DNA from: Nocardiopsis sp. JB363
Lineage (GTDB): Bacteria; Actinomycetota; Actinomycetes; Streptosporangiales; Streptosporangiaceae
Assembly (NCBI RefSeq): GCF_900143625.1
Contig: NZ_FRFF01000078.1
Location: forward strand, 1 to 55,935
Reading direction: 5' to 3'
DNA: 55,935 bases
Positions 42,778 through 51,061 of this stretch are shown here, one piece after another. The notes under the pieces were generated by a model. That model did not search any database. It had not been told where the DNA came from and was given only the letters and a program-made list of their open reading frames with translations. Numbering within the stretch: position 1 is the stretch's first letter; the number at the start of each line of letters is the position of its first letter. Position numbers and translations under genes: made by a program.

Positions 42778-43326
42778 GTGCGCGTGCTGGGGATCGACCC
42801 GGGGCTGACCCGCTGCGGCATCGCCGTCGTCGAGGGATCCATCGGCAGCCCGCTGCGCCTGATCGCGGCCGACGCGATCCGCACCACCCCCGACACCGAC
42901 CTGCCCCAGCGTCTCCTGGGCATCGAACGCGGCATCGAGGAGTGGCTCGACAAGTACGAACCCGACGCGGCGGCCGTCGAACGCGTCTTCGCCCAGCACA
43001 ACCTCAGCACCGTCATGGGCACCGCCCAGGCCAGCGGCCTCGCCCTGGTCTGCGCCGCCCGCCGGGGCCTGCCCGTCGCCACCCACACCCCCAGCGAGGC
43101 CAAGGCCGCCATCACCGGCAACGGCCGCGCCGACAAGGCACAGGTCGGCACGATGGTGGCGCGTATCCTCGGACTCGACGGCCCGCCCAAACCCGCCGAC
43201 GCCGCCGACGCCGTGGCCCTGGCCATCTGCAACATCTGGCGCGGCGGGGCTCAGGCCCGGGTCGCCCAGGCCCAACAGGACTTCGCCCGCAAGGTGGAAC
43301 TGGCCCGCCGAGCGCGTGGCCGCTGA
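42778..43326 (+). CDS. ruvC: Holliday junction resolvase RuvC
   Basis: This 182-residue endonuclease cuts Holliday junctions moved by RuvAB. The acidic site residues are visible in RVLGIDPGLTRCGIAVV (Asp), AAVERVFAQHNLSTVMG (Glu) and PPKPADAADAVALAICN (Asp pair). GTG at 42778 follows AGGGTGA. The usual downstream neighbour ruvA is present but pushed 1.7 kb away by the IscB element. A Shine-Dalgarno (AGGAAGGAG, 43337-43345) remains right behind the ruvC stop without its gene. Confidence 0.96.
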   Translation: MRVLGIDPGLTRCGIAVVEGSIGSPLRLIAADAIRTTPDTDLPQRLLGIERGIEEWLDKYEPDAAAVERVFAQHNLSTVMGTAQASGLALVCAARRGLPVATHTPSEAKAAITGNGRADKAQVGTMVARILGLDGPPKPADAADAVALAICNIWRGGAQARVAQAQQDFARKVELARRARGR

Positions 43327-43336
43327 CACCGCTCCC

Positions 43337-43345
43337 AGGAAGGAG
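43337..43345 (+). promoter_or_regulatory. Orphaned ribosome-binding site behind ruvC
   Basis: AGGAAGGAG is a near-perfect Shine-Dalgarno 11 bases past the ruvC stop. No gene starts at proper spacing after it; the IscB element begins about 26 bases on. It was probably the ruvA ribosome-binding site before insertion, since ruvA now has none. Confidence 0.6.
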
Positions 43346-43371
43346 ACGGGTACCCATCCAGGTGCCCATGA

Positions 43372-43695
43372 CAGGTAAAGGGATCCCGGTCCTGAAGTAC
43401 CGGGCTTTCAGCCCCGTGTGGCTGAGGGCCGTCTTTACCAGCACCAGCCATCACCCACGAGGAGGTGACCTCGATGGCTACGTTCCGCACAGGACAGCAG
43501 ACCCACCCACCTGTACTTCCTCAGCAGGTGGCTCTGGAATCGGAGTCAGCAGACAAGCCCCGGATCGGGTACGAAACGGGACTCCGACACCACCCCACGG
43601 TGGTACCCGGTGCGGACCATGTGCGAGGGGAGACCACCGATATCTCACCTGATGTCGGTGGCGTCACCACCCGGCCCCTGGCTGGGGAGAGGCCG
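43372..43695 (+). ncRNA. Omega RNA / HEARO RNA of the IscB element
   Basis: The region folds into many short perfect stems. GGTAAAG (43374-43380) pairs with CTTTACC (43433-43439) and encloses two hairpins, 43385-43404 and CTTTCAGCC/GGCTGAGGG (43405-43428). CGAGG/CCTCG (43459-43473), ACCACC/GGTGGT (43589-43604), CCACCGATATC/GATGTCGGTGG (43634-43661) and CGGCC/GGCCG (43672-43695) follow. IscB guide RNAs are known to lie directly upstream of, or overlapping, the nuclease gene with the guide at the 5' end. The 3' border here is estimated from where conserved IscB protein sequence begins. Confidence 0.82.
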
Positions 43696-45018
43696 CGTGA
43701 GCGGCACCCGTCCGTCTTCGTCCTGGACAAGAACCAGGTCCCGCTTCAGCCCTGTCACCCGGCCAGAGCCCGCAAGCTCCTGTCCAAGGGTCGGGCGGTC
43801 GTGGCCCGGCACACCCCCTTCACCATCCGTTTGAAGGACCGCACCATCGACACCTCCGTGGTCGATGGTGTCCAGGTCGGTATCGATCCGGGCAGCAAAC
43901 ACACCGGCATTGCCGTGTTCACCCACCAGGCCGGAGAGCGTCGCGGCCGGTACGGCATCCAGCTCGACCACCGTGGCGCGCAGATCCGCAAGAAGATGGG
44001 GCAACGCTCCGCCTACCGTCGGGGGCGTCGTTCTCGGAACCTGCGTCACCGCGCCCCACGCTTCGCCAACCGCTCCCGGCCCGAGGGGTGGCTGCCCCCG
44101 TCCTTGCGACATCGGGTGGAGACCACCACGGCTTGGGTGGACCGGCTGACCCGGTGGGCGCCGGTGCGGGCGGTGCATGTGGAACGGGTCGCTTTTGACA
44201 CCCACGTCCTGTCCGCAGGACGGCCGTTGGAAGGGGTGGAGTACCAGCGGGGCGCCCTGCACGGTTATGAGGTTCGTGAGTACCTGCTGGCCAAGTTCGA
44301 CCGTGCTTGTGTGTACTGCGGGGTCACCGATACACCACTCAACCTGGACCACGTCCACCCGCGCTCCCGTGGCGGGTCGGACCGGGTGTCCAACCTGGTG
44401 TTGGCGTGCGTGCCCTGCAACCGGACCAAAGGCGACCGGCCGGTGGGGGAGTTCGTTACCAACACGCGCCTCCTAGCGCGGATTCTGGCGCGAGCGAAGG
44501 CTCCGCTTCGGGACGCGGCGGCGGTGCAGTCCACCCGATGGGCGCTGTGGCGGGCTCTGGATCAACGTCTGCCCGCCCATGTCGGTTCGGGTGGTCGGAC
44601 CAAGTGGAACCGGACCCGCAACCACCTGCCCAAAACCCACACCCTGGACGCCTTGGCCGTGGGCGAGGTCGATACCGTCACCGAGACCATCTACACCGTA
44701 CTGGTCGCCGGGTGTACGGGCCGGGGCTCCTACGCCCGCACCCGGCCCGACAAGCACGGGTTCCCACGCCTGCGACTGCCCCGAACCAAGGGGTTCTTCG
44801 GGTTCACCACCGGCGATCTGGTCCGGGCCGTGGTCCCCCAGGGCAAGAAAGCCGGGGTCCACACCGGCCGGGTCGCGGTACGCGCCTCGGGCAGCTTCAA
44901 CATCACCACCACCCAAGGCACCGTCCAAGGCATCCGCTACAAGCACGTGCGTCTGCTCCAACGAGCGGACGGCTACGGCTACACCTGGAAAGGAGAGGGC
45001 GTTTCCTCCCGGCCCTGA
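43474..45018 (+). CDS. iscB: IscB RNA-guided nuclease (RuvC-HNH)
   Basis: Counting from ATG 43474 (514 residues), the conserved protein starts near residue 80. Domains are PLMP-type HPSVFVLDKNQVPLQPCHPA, RuvC-I GIDPGSKHTG (Asp138), an arginine-rich bridge helix (RRGRRSRNLRHRAPRFANR), RuvC-II HVERVAFD (Glu237), HNH with CVYC, LDHVHPRSRGG (His293) and CVPCNRTKGD, RuvC-III THTLDALAVG (Asp392), then a basic C-terminal domain. All nuclease residues look intact. The family uses a guide RNA to cut DNA and is the ancestor group of Cas9. ATG 43474 follows AGGAGG, but that lies in an RNA hairpin; GTG 43600 or 43621 may be the real start. The stop lies in the right-end hairpin. Confidence 0.93.
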   Translation: MATFRTGQQTHPPVLPQQVALESESADKPRIGYETGLRHHPTVVPGADHVRGETTDISPDVGGVTTRPLAGERPRERHPSVFVLDKNQVPLQPCHPARARKLLSKGRAVVARHTPFTIRLKDRTIDTSVVDGVQVGIDPGSKHTGIAVFTHQAGERRGRYGIQLDHRGAQIRKKMGQRSAYRRGRRSRNLRHRAPRFANRSRPEGWLPPSLRHRVETTTAWVDRLTRWAPVRAVHVERVAFDTHVLSAGRPLEGVEYQRGALHGYEVREYLLAKFDRACVYCGVTDTPLNLDHVHPRSRGGSDRVSNLVLACVPCNRTKGDRPVGEFVTNTRLLARILARAKAPLRDAAAVQSTRWALWRALDQRLPAHVGSGGRTKWNRTRNHLPKTHTLDALAVGEVDTVTETIYTVLVAGCTGRGSYARTRPDKHGFPRLRLPRTKGFFGFTTGDLVRAVVPQGKKAGVHTGRVAVRASGSFNITTTQGTVQGIRYKHVRLLQRADGYGYTWKGEGVSSRP

Positions 45019-45047
45019 AGGACCGGGTCTCCACGCCCAACAAAACG

Positions 45048-45665
45048 ATGATCGCGTTCCTCACCGGCCGGGTGGCCGCACGCGGCGCGGGCAGCGCCGT
45101 CATCGACGTCGGCGGGGTCGGCATGACCGTCCAGTGCACCCCCTCCGCCCTGTCCCGACTGCACGTGGGGGAGGAGGGCACCCTGGCCACCAGCATGGTC
45201 GTGCGCGAGGAGTCCCTCACCCTGTTCGGATTCGCCGACGACGACGAGAAGCACCTGTTCGAGCGGTTGCAGACCGCCTCGGGCGTGGGCCCCCGCCTGG
45301 CGTTGGCGATGCTCGCCGTGCACAGCCCCGACAGCCTCCGTCAAGCCGTCCACACCGAGGACACCGCGGCCCTGACCCGGGTCCCCGGCATCGGCAAGAA
45401 GGGTGCCCAGCGCATCGTGCTGGAACTGCGCGGCAAGCTGGAGGCGCCCATCAGCACCGACGGCACCCTGCCCGGCACGGAGCAGACCGCCGCCGCGCAG
45501 CCCAACGGCGCCTGGCGGGGACAGGTCGTCTCCGGCCTGGTCAACCTCGGCTGGTCCAGCAAGGACGCCGAGGCGGCGGCCTCCGCCGTCGCGGCCGAGG
45601 CCGAGGACACCAGCGACGTCACCGTCCTGCTGCGCAGCGCCCTGCGCAAGCTCAGCCGCGCTTAA
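45048..45665 (+). CDS. ruvA: Holliday junction branch-migration subunit RuvA
   Basis: The 205-residue protein binds four-way junctions and loads RuvB. It begins MIAFLTGRVAARGAGSAVID, has the helix-hairpin-helix segments ASGVGPRLALAMLAVHS and RVPGIGKKGAQRIVLEL, and ends in domain III that contacts RuvB. Length is normal. There is no Shine-Dalgarno before ATG 45048 (CCCAACAAAACG), which is unusual in this window. The IscB element ends directly in front of it. Translation may depend on readthrough from iscB or a leaderless transcript. Confidence 0.95.
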   Translation: MIAFLTGRVAARGAGSAVIDVGGVGMTVQCTPSALSRLHVGEEGTLATSMVVREESLTLFGFADDDEKHLFERLQTASGVGPRLALAMLAVHSPDSLRQAVHTEDTAALTRVPGIGKKGAQRIVLELRGKLEAPISTDGTLPGTEQTAAAQPNGAWRGQVVSGLVNLGWSSKDAEAAASAVAAEAEDTSDVTVLLRSALRKLSRA

Positions 45666-45683
45666 GGCCCGAAGGAGAACCCC

Positions 45684-46757
45684 GTGCACGAACGCGAGGC
45701 GGTCTCACCCGAGGCCGACGTCGACGAACTCCGCATCGAGGGGGCGCTGCGCCCCCGGGTGCTGGACGAGTTCGTCGGTCAGGAACGGGTCCGCGAACAG
45801 CTGTCCCTGGTCCTGCACAGCGCGCAGCGTCGGAATCGCGCCCCCGACCACATCCTCATGTCCGGCGGTCCCGGTCTGGGCAAGACCACCCTGGCCATGA
45901 TCATCGCCGCCGAACTCGGCGCCCCGTTGCGCATCAGCTCCGGGCCGGCCATCGAACGATCCGGTGACCTGGCCGCGGTGCTCTCCACCCTTCAAGAGGG
46001 CGAGGTCCTCTTCCTCGACGAGATCCACCGTATGGCCCGTCCCGCCGAGGAGATGCTCTACGTCGCCATGGAGGACTTCCGGGTCGACGTCGTGGTCGGC
46101 AAGGGTCCCGGCGCCACCGCCATCCCCCTGGACATCGCCCCGTTCACCCTGGTCGGAGCCACCACGCGGGCCGGGATGCTGCCCGCCCCGCTGCGCGACC
46201 GGTTCGGGTTCACCGCCCACATGGACTTCTACGAACCCGCCGAGCTGGAACGCATTCTGCACCGGTCGGCGGGGCTGCTCGGCGCCCCCCTGGACGAGGA
46301 GGCCGCCCGCGAGATCGCCGGGCGTTCGCGCGGTACGCCCCGGATCGCCAACCGCCTGCTGCGCCGGGTCCGCGACTACGCCGAGGTGCGCGGCGACGGG
46401 CAGCTGACCCTGGCCAACGCCCACGCCGCCCTGGAACTGTACGAGGTGGACGAGCTGGGCCTGGACCGGCTGGACCGGGCCATCCTCGACGTGCTCATGA
46501 ACCGTTTCCGTGGCGGACCGGTGGGGCTGTCCACCCTGGCGGTGTCGGTGGGAGAGGAAGCCGAGACCGTGGAGGTGGTCGCCGAACCCTTCCTCGTCCG
46601 CTCCGGTTTCCTGGCCCGCACCCCCCGGGGAAGGGTCGCCACGCCGCAGGCCTGGACGCATATGGGGATCACCCCGCCGCCCGACGCCGCGTTCGGCGCC
46701 GCCCAGGCGGTGGCCGACGCCACCGGCGCCGCGGGTACCAACGGCGCCACACCCTGA
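45684..46757 (+). CDS. ruvB: Holliday junction ATP-dependent DNA helicase RuvB
   Basis: This 357-residue AAA+ motor drives branch migration with RuvA. It shows Walker [15 protein letters not shown], Walker [10 protein letters not shown], sensor 1 [11 protein letters not shown], the arginine finger region PLRDRFGF, and a C-terminal winged helix ([20 protein letters not shown]). GTG at 45684 has GAAGGAG upstream, 18 bases after the ruvA stop. ruvA and ruvB remain joined; only ruvC is separated by the mobile element. Confidence 0.97.
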   Translation: MHEREAVSPEADVDELRIEGALRPRVLDEFVGQERVREQLSLVLHSAQRRNRAPDHILMSGGPGLGKTTLAMIIAAELGAPLRISSGPAIERSGDLAAVLSTLQEGEVLFLDEIHRMARPAEEMLYVAMEDFRVDVVVGKGPGATAIPLDIAPFTLVGATTRAGMLPAPLRDRFGFTAHMDFYEPAELERILHRSAGLLGAPLDEEAAREIAGRSRGTPRIANRLLRRVRDYAEVRGDGQLTLANAHAALELYEVDELGLDRLDRAILDVLMNRFRGGPVGLSTLAVSVGEEAETVEVVAEPFLVRSGFLARTPRGRVATPQAWTHMGITPPPDAAFGAAQAVADATGAAGTNGATP

Positions 46758-47071
46758 AGCCCCCACCGGAGGCCCCTCTCACCTGCCGCGACGGGGCCAC
46801 GGGTGGAAACGGGGCCGAACCGTTAGCGCACCGACCCCCCGGGGATGGTGAGTGGTGATCCCCGCCACGTAAACTGGGATGTATTGGCCAAGAGCGGGGC
46901 ACCACCCCGTGAGGTGTCGTTTCGACATCGGCGGAACGAGTTGGCATCCTGGTGCGTTGTATACGCCGGGTGCGCATTCGGCCGCCGTGGTCGGGCGACC
47001 CGAAAGGTGGTCGTCACGGCTGTCATGAACCAACAGTCGTCGTCCACGAGAAACGTCAGGAAGGACGCCCC
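46758..47071. other. 313-bp gap between ruvB and yajC
   Basis: Two small hairpins are present: CGGGGAT/ATCCCCG (46840-46864), which may end the ruv transcript, and TGTCG-TTT-CGACA (46915-46927). The yajC promoter is probably in 46930-47000 (TTGGCA at 46941, TATACG at 46960), but their spacing of 13 is too short for a standard promoter. No gene or RNA family is evident. Confidence 0.4.
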
Positions 47072-47440
47072 GTGCAGGGCCTTATCAATCTCGCAGCGGA
47101 AGCCCCCGAGGGCGAGGGCAGCATCATCGGCATGTTGCTTCCCTTCGTACTGATCCTCCTGGTCTTCTGGCTGCTGTTCTGGCGCCCGAACCAGAAGCGC
47201 CGTCAGCAGGAAACCCAGATGCAGACCTCCCTGGTCCCCGGCGTCGAGGTCATGACCAAGGCGGGCATCTTCGCCACCATCGTGGAGATCCACGACCAGG
47301 ACGTGCTGCTGGAGATCGCTCCGGGTACCCGTATCCGTATGCTCAAGGCCGGCGTCGGTGAGGTCATCACCCCCGCCGCCGACGACACTCCGGTCGAGGA
47401 TCGTCCCGACTTCGGCGACGACGACAAGCCCAAGGACTAG
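47072..47440 (+). CDS. yajC: Preprotein translocase subunit YajC
   Basis: The 122-residue protein has one N-terminal helix (GMLLPFVLILLVFWLLFW) followed by the YajC block RPNQKRRQQETQ, LVPGVEVMTKAGIFATIVEI and an acidic tail. It associates with SecDF-YidC at the membrane. GTG at 47072 follows AGGAAGG. In most relatives secD and secF come next; here a terminator and apt follow instead, so YajC stands alone. Confidence 0.93.
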   Translation: MQGLINLAAEAPEGEGSIIGMLLPFVLILLVFWLLFWRPNQKRRQQETQMQTSLVPGVEVMTKAGIFATIVEIHDQDVLLEIAPGTRIRMLKAGVGEVITPAADDTPVEDRPDFGDDDKPKD

Positions 47441-47490
47441 GAACCCGACGGACTGGTCTCCTCCCGCGCCGGTGGCGCATCACAGACTTC

Positions 47491-47522
47491 GGTACCGGCC
47501 CCGGCGAACCGGGGCCGGTACC
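47491..47522 (+). terminator. Strong terminator between yajC and apt
   Basis: GGTACCGGCCCCGG (47491-47504) and its exact complement (47509-47522) form a 14-bp stem with a CGAA loop. It lies 50 bases past yajC, in the place where secD would be expected. Confidence 0.85.
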
Positions 47523-47582
47523 GCTGCTCTTCGGTGACTTCAGCCGAACCCGCAACCATCTGAAACGAAGGCCCGAGCCGCC

Positions 47583-48131
47583 ATGCCCAACGACACCGTG
47601 ACGCCCGACGCGGACCTCGCCCTGATCGAGGCCAACATCCGCGACGTCCCGGACTTCCCGCACGAGGGGATCCTCTTCAAGGACATCACCCCGCTGCTCA
47701 ATCATCGGGAGGCCTTCGCCGCCACGGTCGACGGGCTCTGTGCCCCCTACCGCGGACTCGGTGTCGACCATGTCGTCGGGTTGGAGGCGCGCGGCTTCAT
47801 CTTCGGCGCCCCCGTGGCCATGGCGCTGGGCGCGGGCTTCGTGCCGGCGCGCAAAGCCGGGAAACTGCCCGCGGACACCATCGATCAGGCCTATGATCTG
47901 GAGTACGGCACCGCGACCGTCGAGATCCACGCCGACGCGATCGCTCCGGGCAGCCGTGTTCTCATCGTCGACGACGTGCTCGCGACGGGTGGCACGGGCA
48001 GGGCTGCGGTGGAGCTGGTCCACAAGGCTGGTGGTACGGTCGTGGGATTCTCCGTCCTGATGGAGCTCTCCGCGCTCCGAGGACGGGAGAAGCTGCCCGA
48101 CGTGGAGCTGCACACCCTCCTCTCGGTCTGA
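47583..48131 (+). CDS. apt: Adenine phosphoribosyltransferase
   Basis: The 182-residue enzyme turns adenine and PRPP into AMP. It contains IRDVPDFPHEGILFKDITPL at the start, the base-binding VVGLEARGFIFGAPVA, and the PRPP loop VLIVDDVLATGGTGRAAVEL. These are the full apt set, and the length is typical. ATG at 47583 lies behind AACGAAGG. It is usually found between secF and relA in Actinobacteria, and relA does follow. Confidence 0.96.
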   Translation: MPNDTVTPDADLALIEANIRDVPDFPHEGILFKDITPLLNHREAFAATVDGLCAPYRGLGVDHVVGLEARGFIFGAPVAMALGAGFVPARKAGKLPADTIDQAYDLEYGTATVEIHADAIAPGSRVLIVDDVLATGGTGRAAVELVHKAGGTVVGFSVLMELSALRGREKLPDVELHTLLSV

Positions 48132-48433
48132 CCGGACGGCCTCGCGCACACGGTGGGAATAGCGCGACGGTCCTTCCTCGTTGACGTACTCCAGCACTCG
48201 GTGTGACGCATCTGGTGACCTGGGTCACTACGCGTACCATCGGGCCGCCGGAGACGCCGGCGCATGAGGGGTCCGGTCCGTTTCCCGCCCCGCCAGGGCG
48301 GGCGCCACTAGACTGGTGGGAGAGGTGACCGCGGCGGCCACGTCGGCGACTGGCCCTGATGACACGCACGCGTTCCGGAGGCAGCCGATCCTTGGACTGT
48401 CGGCTCCACCGGGCGGATCCGCGGGAGGTAGGC
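48132..48433. other. 302-bp apt-relA intergenic region
   Basis: The gap holds a small hairpin CCCGCCC-CGCCA-GGGCGGG (48284-48302), possibly a weak terminator, and TAGACT at 48308-48313 as a candidate -10 box for relA. GTGACCTGGGTCAC (48213-48226) is a short palindrome-like sequence that might be a regulator site. Nothing firmer can be said. Confidence 0.4.
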
Positions 48434-50968
48434 ATGCCAAGCGAAGTGGTCTCGACCGGAGCGGTGTCCGCACGGGAGCAGGGGTCGAAGACCCCGCGGG
48501 GTTCGGAAGCCGATCGGGAGACGCCCGCCGACGAGGGACGCACCTCGCAGGGGGACACCAGCGCCGGCATGCCGGGAGAGCGTAACGACGGGGCTCGATC
48601 GAGCGCCGACGACAGACCACGGGACGAACGCCCGGAGGGCGCCGCGGAACAAGCGGCGCCCTCCGACGTATCCGGGGAGGACCCCTCCGGGCAGGGGGCC
48701 CAAGGACGGCAACCGGCCGCCACCACATCCTCCACCGTGCGAGTACGCAGAAGGCTCGCCCGACTCGGCGCCCAGCGGGGAGTGACCATGAACCCGGTGC
48801 TCGAACCACTGATCAAGACGGTGCGCGCCACTCACCCCAAGGTGGACGTCCGTCTGATCGAGCGCGCCTACGAGGTCGCCGCCCACCATCATCGCCACCA
48901 GAAACGCAAGAGCGGCGACCCCTACATCACCCACCCGCTCGCGGTGGCCACCATCCTCGCCGAACTCGGTATGCAGGAAGCCACCCTCGCCGGCGCCCTT
49001 CTGCACGACACCGTCGAGGACACCGATTACTCCCTCGACGAGCTCCGGGCCGACTTCGGTGACGAGATCGCCCTCCTGGTCGACGGCGTCACCAAACTGG
49101 ACAAGGTCAAGTACGGCGAGGCCACCCAGGCCGAGACGGTCCGCAAGATGGTCGTGGCCATGGCCCGCGACATCCGCGTGCTGGTCATCAAGCTCTGCGA
49201 CCGTCTGCACAACATGCGCACCCTGCGCTATCTGCCCAAGAAGGCCAAGCGCGAGAAGAAGGCCCGCGAGACCCTGGAGATCTTCGCGCCGCTCGCCCAC
49301 CGCCTGGGCATGAACACCATCAAGTGGGAGTTGGAGGACCTGGCCTTCGCCACCCTCTATCCCAAGCGTTTCGACGAGATCGCCCGGCTGGTCTCCGAGC
49401 GCGCCCCCCGGCGCGACGTGTACCTGCAGGAGGTCATCGAGGCCGTCTCGGGTGATCTGCGCGAGTCCAAGCTCAAGGCGACCGTGCGCGGGCGGCCCAA
49501 GCACTACTACTCGATCTATCAGAAGATGATCGACCGCAACTGCGGCTTCGACGAGATCTACGACCTCATCGCCGTGCGGGTCCTGGTGGACAGCGTCCGG
49601 GACTGCTACGCGGCCCTGGGGACCATCCACGCGCGGTGGAACCCGGTGCCGGGCCGGTTCAAGGACTACATCGCGATGCCGAAGTTCAACATGTACCAGT
49701 CGTTGCACACGACGGTCATCGGTCCCTCCGGCAACCCGGTCGAACTCCAGATCCGCACCCGTGCCATGCACCGACGGGCCGAGTACGGCATCGCCGCACA
49801 CTGGAAGTACAAGGAGGACCGCGGCTCCGCCGGTGCCGAGGCCAAACCCAAGGCCAGCACCGACATGCAGTGGCTGCGTCAGCTCATCGACTGGCAGCAG
49901 GAGACCAAGGACCCGGGCGAGTTCCTGGAGTCGCTGCGCTTCGACCTTTCCGTGCAGGAGGTGTTCGTCTTCACCCCGCAGGGCGACGTCATCTCCCTGC
50001 CACAGGGCGCCACCGCCGTCGACTTCGCCTACGCCGTGCACACCGAGGTCGGTCACCGCACCGTCGGCGCGCGCATCAACGGCCGCCTGGTGCCGTTGGA
50101 GAACGAACTGCACAACGGCGAGGCCGTGGAGGTCCTCACCTCCAAGGACCCCGACGCCGGGCCCAGCCGCGACTGGCTCAACTTCGTCAAGAGCGCCCGC
50201 GCTCGCAACAAGATCCGGCACTGGTTCACCAAGGAACGCCGTGAGGCCGCGATCGAACAGGGCAAGGAGGAGATCGCCAAGATCATGCGCAAGCAGCAGC
50301 TTCCGGTCAAGCGCCTGTTCAGCGGAGAGGCGATCATGACCCTGGCCGGAGAACTGCGCTATACCGACGTGGACGCCCTGTACGCGGCGGTGGGCGAACA
50401 CCAGGTGAGCGCCCAGAGCATCGTGAGCAAGCTCGTGGACTCCTTGGGCGGGTCGGAGAGCCACACCGAGGACATCGCCGAGTCCTCCCTGCCCACCAAA
50501 GCCGCCACCACGCGCCAGCGCTCGGGCAACCCGGGCGTGGTCGTGGCGGGCGACAGTGACGTGTGGGCACGCCTGGCCAAGTGTTGTACGCCGGTACCGG
50601 GGGACGACATCGTCGGTTTCGTGACCCAGGGGCACGGGGTGTCGGTGCACCGTGCCGACTGCGCCAACGCCGCGACCCTGGACCGCGAGCGCATGGTCGA
50701 CGTCGAGTGGCGGCCCACCGAGGACTCCATGTTCCTGGTGGCCCTGCACGTGGAAGCCCTGGACCGGGCCCGACTGCTGTCCGATATCACCCGGGTGCTC
50801 TCCGACCAGCACGTGAACATCTTGTCCGCCACGGTGCAGACCAGCCGCGACCGGGTGGCGCAGAGCCGTTTCACCTTCGAGATGGCCGACCCGACCCACC
50901 TGGGCAGCGTGCTGCGCACCGTCCGTGGGGTGGACGGGGTCTACGACGTCTTTCGGGTGCGCAACTGA
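48434..50968 (+). CDS. relA: Bifunctional (p)ppGpp synthetase/hydrolase
   Basis: The 844-residue Rel protein makes and degrades (p)ppGpp. After an unusual 110-residue acidic, low-complexity N-terminus comes the HD hydrolase domain ([25 protein letters not shown]). The synthetase domain follows ([32 protein letters not shown]), with the RxK form of bifunctional enzymes. TGS ([20 protein letters not shown]), a helical/zinc-finger region ([16 protein letters not shown]) and a C-terminal ACT domain complete it. ATG at 48434 follows GGGAGGTAGGC. Confidence 0.96.
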   Translation: MPSEVVSTGAVSAREQGSKTPRGSEADRETPADEGRTSQGDTSAGMPGERNDGARSSADDRPRDERPEGAAEQAAPSDVSGEDPSGQGAQGRQPAATTSSTVRVRRRLARLGAQRGVTMNPVLEPLIKTVRATHPKVDVRLIERAYEVAAHHHRHQKRKSGDPYITHPLAVATILAELGMQEATLAGALLHDTVEDTDYSLDELRADFGDEIALLVDGVTKLDKVKYGEATQAETVRKMVVAMARDIRVLVIKLCDRLHNMRTLRYLPKKAKREKKARETLEIFAPLAHRLGMNTIKWELEDLAFATLYPKRFDEIARLVSERAPRRDVYLQEVIEAVSGDLRESKLKATVRGRPKHYYSIYQKMIDRNCGFDEIYDLIAVRVLVDSVRDCYAALGTIHARWNPVPGRFKDYIAMPKFNMYQSLHTTVIGPSGNPVELQIRTRAMHRRAEYGIAAHWKYKEDRGSAGAEAKPKASTDMQWLRQLIDWQQETKDPGEFLESLRFDLSVQEVFVFTPQGDVISLPQGATAVDFAYAVHTEVGHRTVGARINGRLVPLENELHNGEAVEVLTSKDPDAGPSRDWLNFVKSARARNKIRHWFTKERREAAIEQGKEEIAKIMRKQQLPVKRLFSGEAIMTLAGELRYTDVDALYAAVGEHQVSAQSIVSKLVDSLGGSESHTEDIAESSLPTKAATTRQRSGNPGVVVAGDSDVWARLAKCCTPVPGDDIVGFVTQGHGVSVHRADCANAATLDRERMVDVEWRPTEDSMFLVALHVEALDRARLLSDITRVLSDQHVNILSATVQTSRDRVAQSRFTFEMADPTHLGSVLRTVRGVDGVYDVFRVRN

Positions 50969-51061
50969 ACGGTCCCTGGGCGGCGGAAAACCGGTGGTGA
51001 TCTCGGGGTCCGGTGGTTAGCGTGCGCTCGTACGCGAACCCCACCGGTGAAGGCAGGTCCC

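Larger units (their letters stand above)
43372..45051 (+). mobile_element. IscB (OMEGA/HEARO) element between ruvC and ruvA, no transposase
   Basis: The element has a structured RNA-coding left part, an iscB gene, and matching subterminal hairpins. CCCGGTCCTGAAGTACCGGG (43385-43404) at the left and CCCGGCCCTGAAGGACCGGG (45008-45027) at the right agree in 18 of 20 bases, as expected for IS200/IS605-type ends read by a Y1 transposase. ATGA lies at both outer edges (43368-43371 and 45048-45051). No tnpA is inside, so movement would need a transposase elsewhere. The right end is not exact; it lies between about 45038 and 45051. Confidence 0.88.

Noticed and set aside
43465..43473. GTG start of iscB at 43465
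   Set aside because: The GTG overlaps the AGGAGG sequence itself. ATG 43474 or the later GTG codons are better.
43474..45018. Group I intron or homing-endonuclease gene as explanation for the HNH protein
   Set aside because: The order PLMP, RuvC-I, bridge helix, RuvC-II, HNH, RuvC-III is specific to IscB/Cas9-type proteins. The element lies between genes and does not split one.
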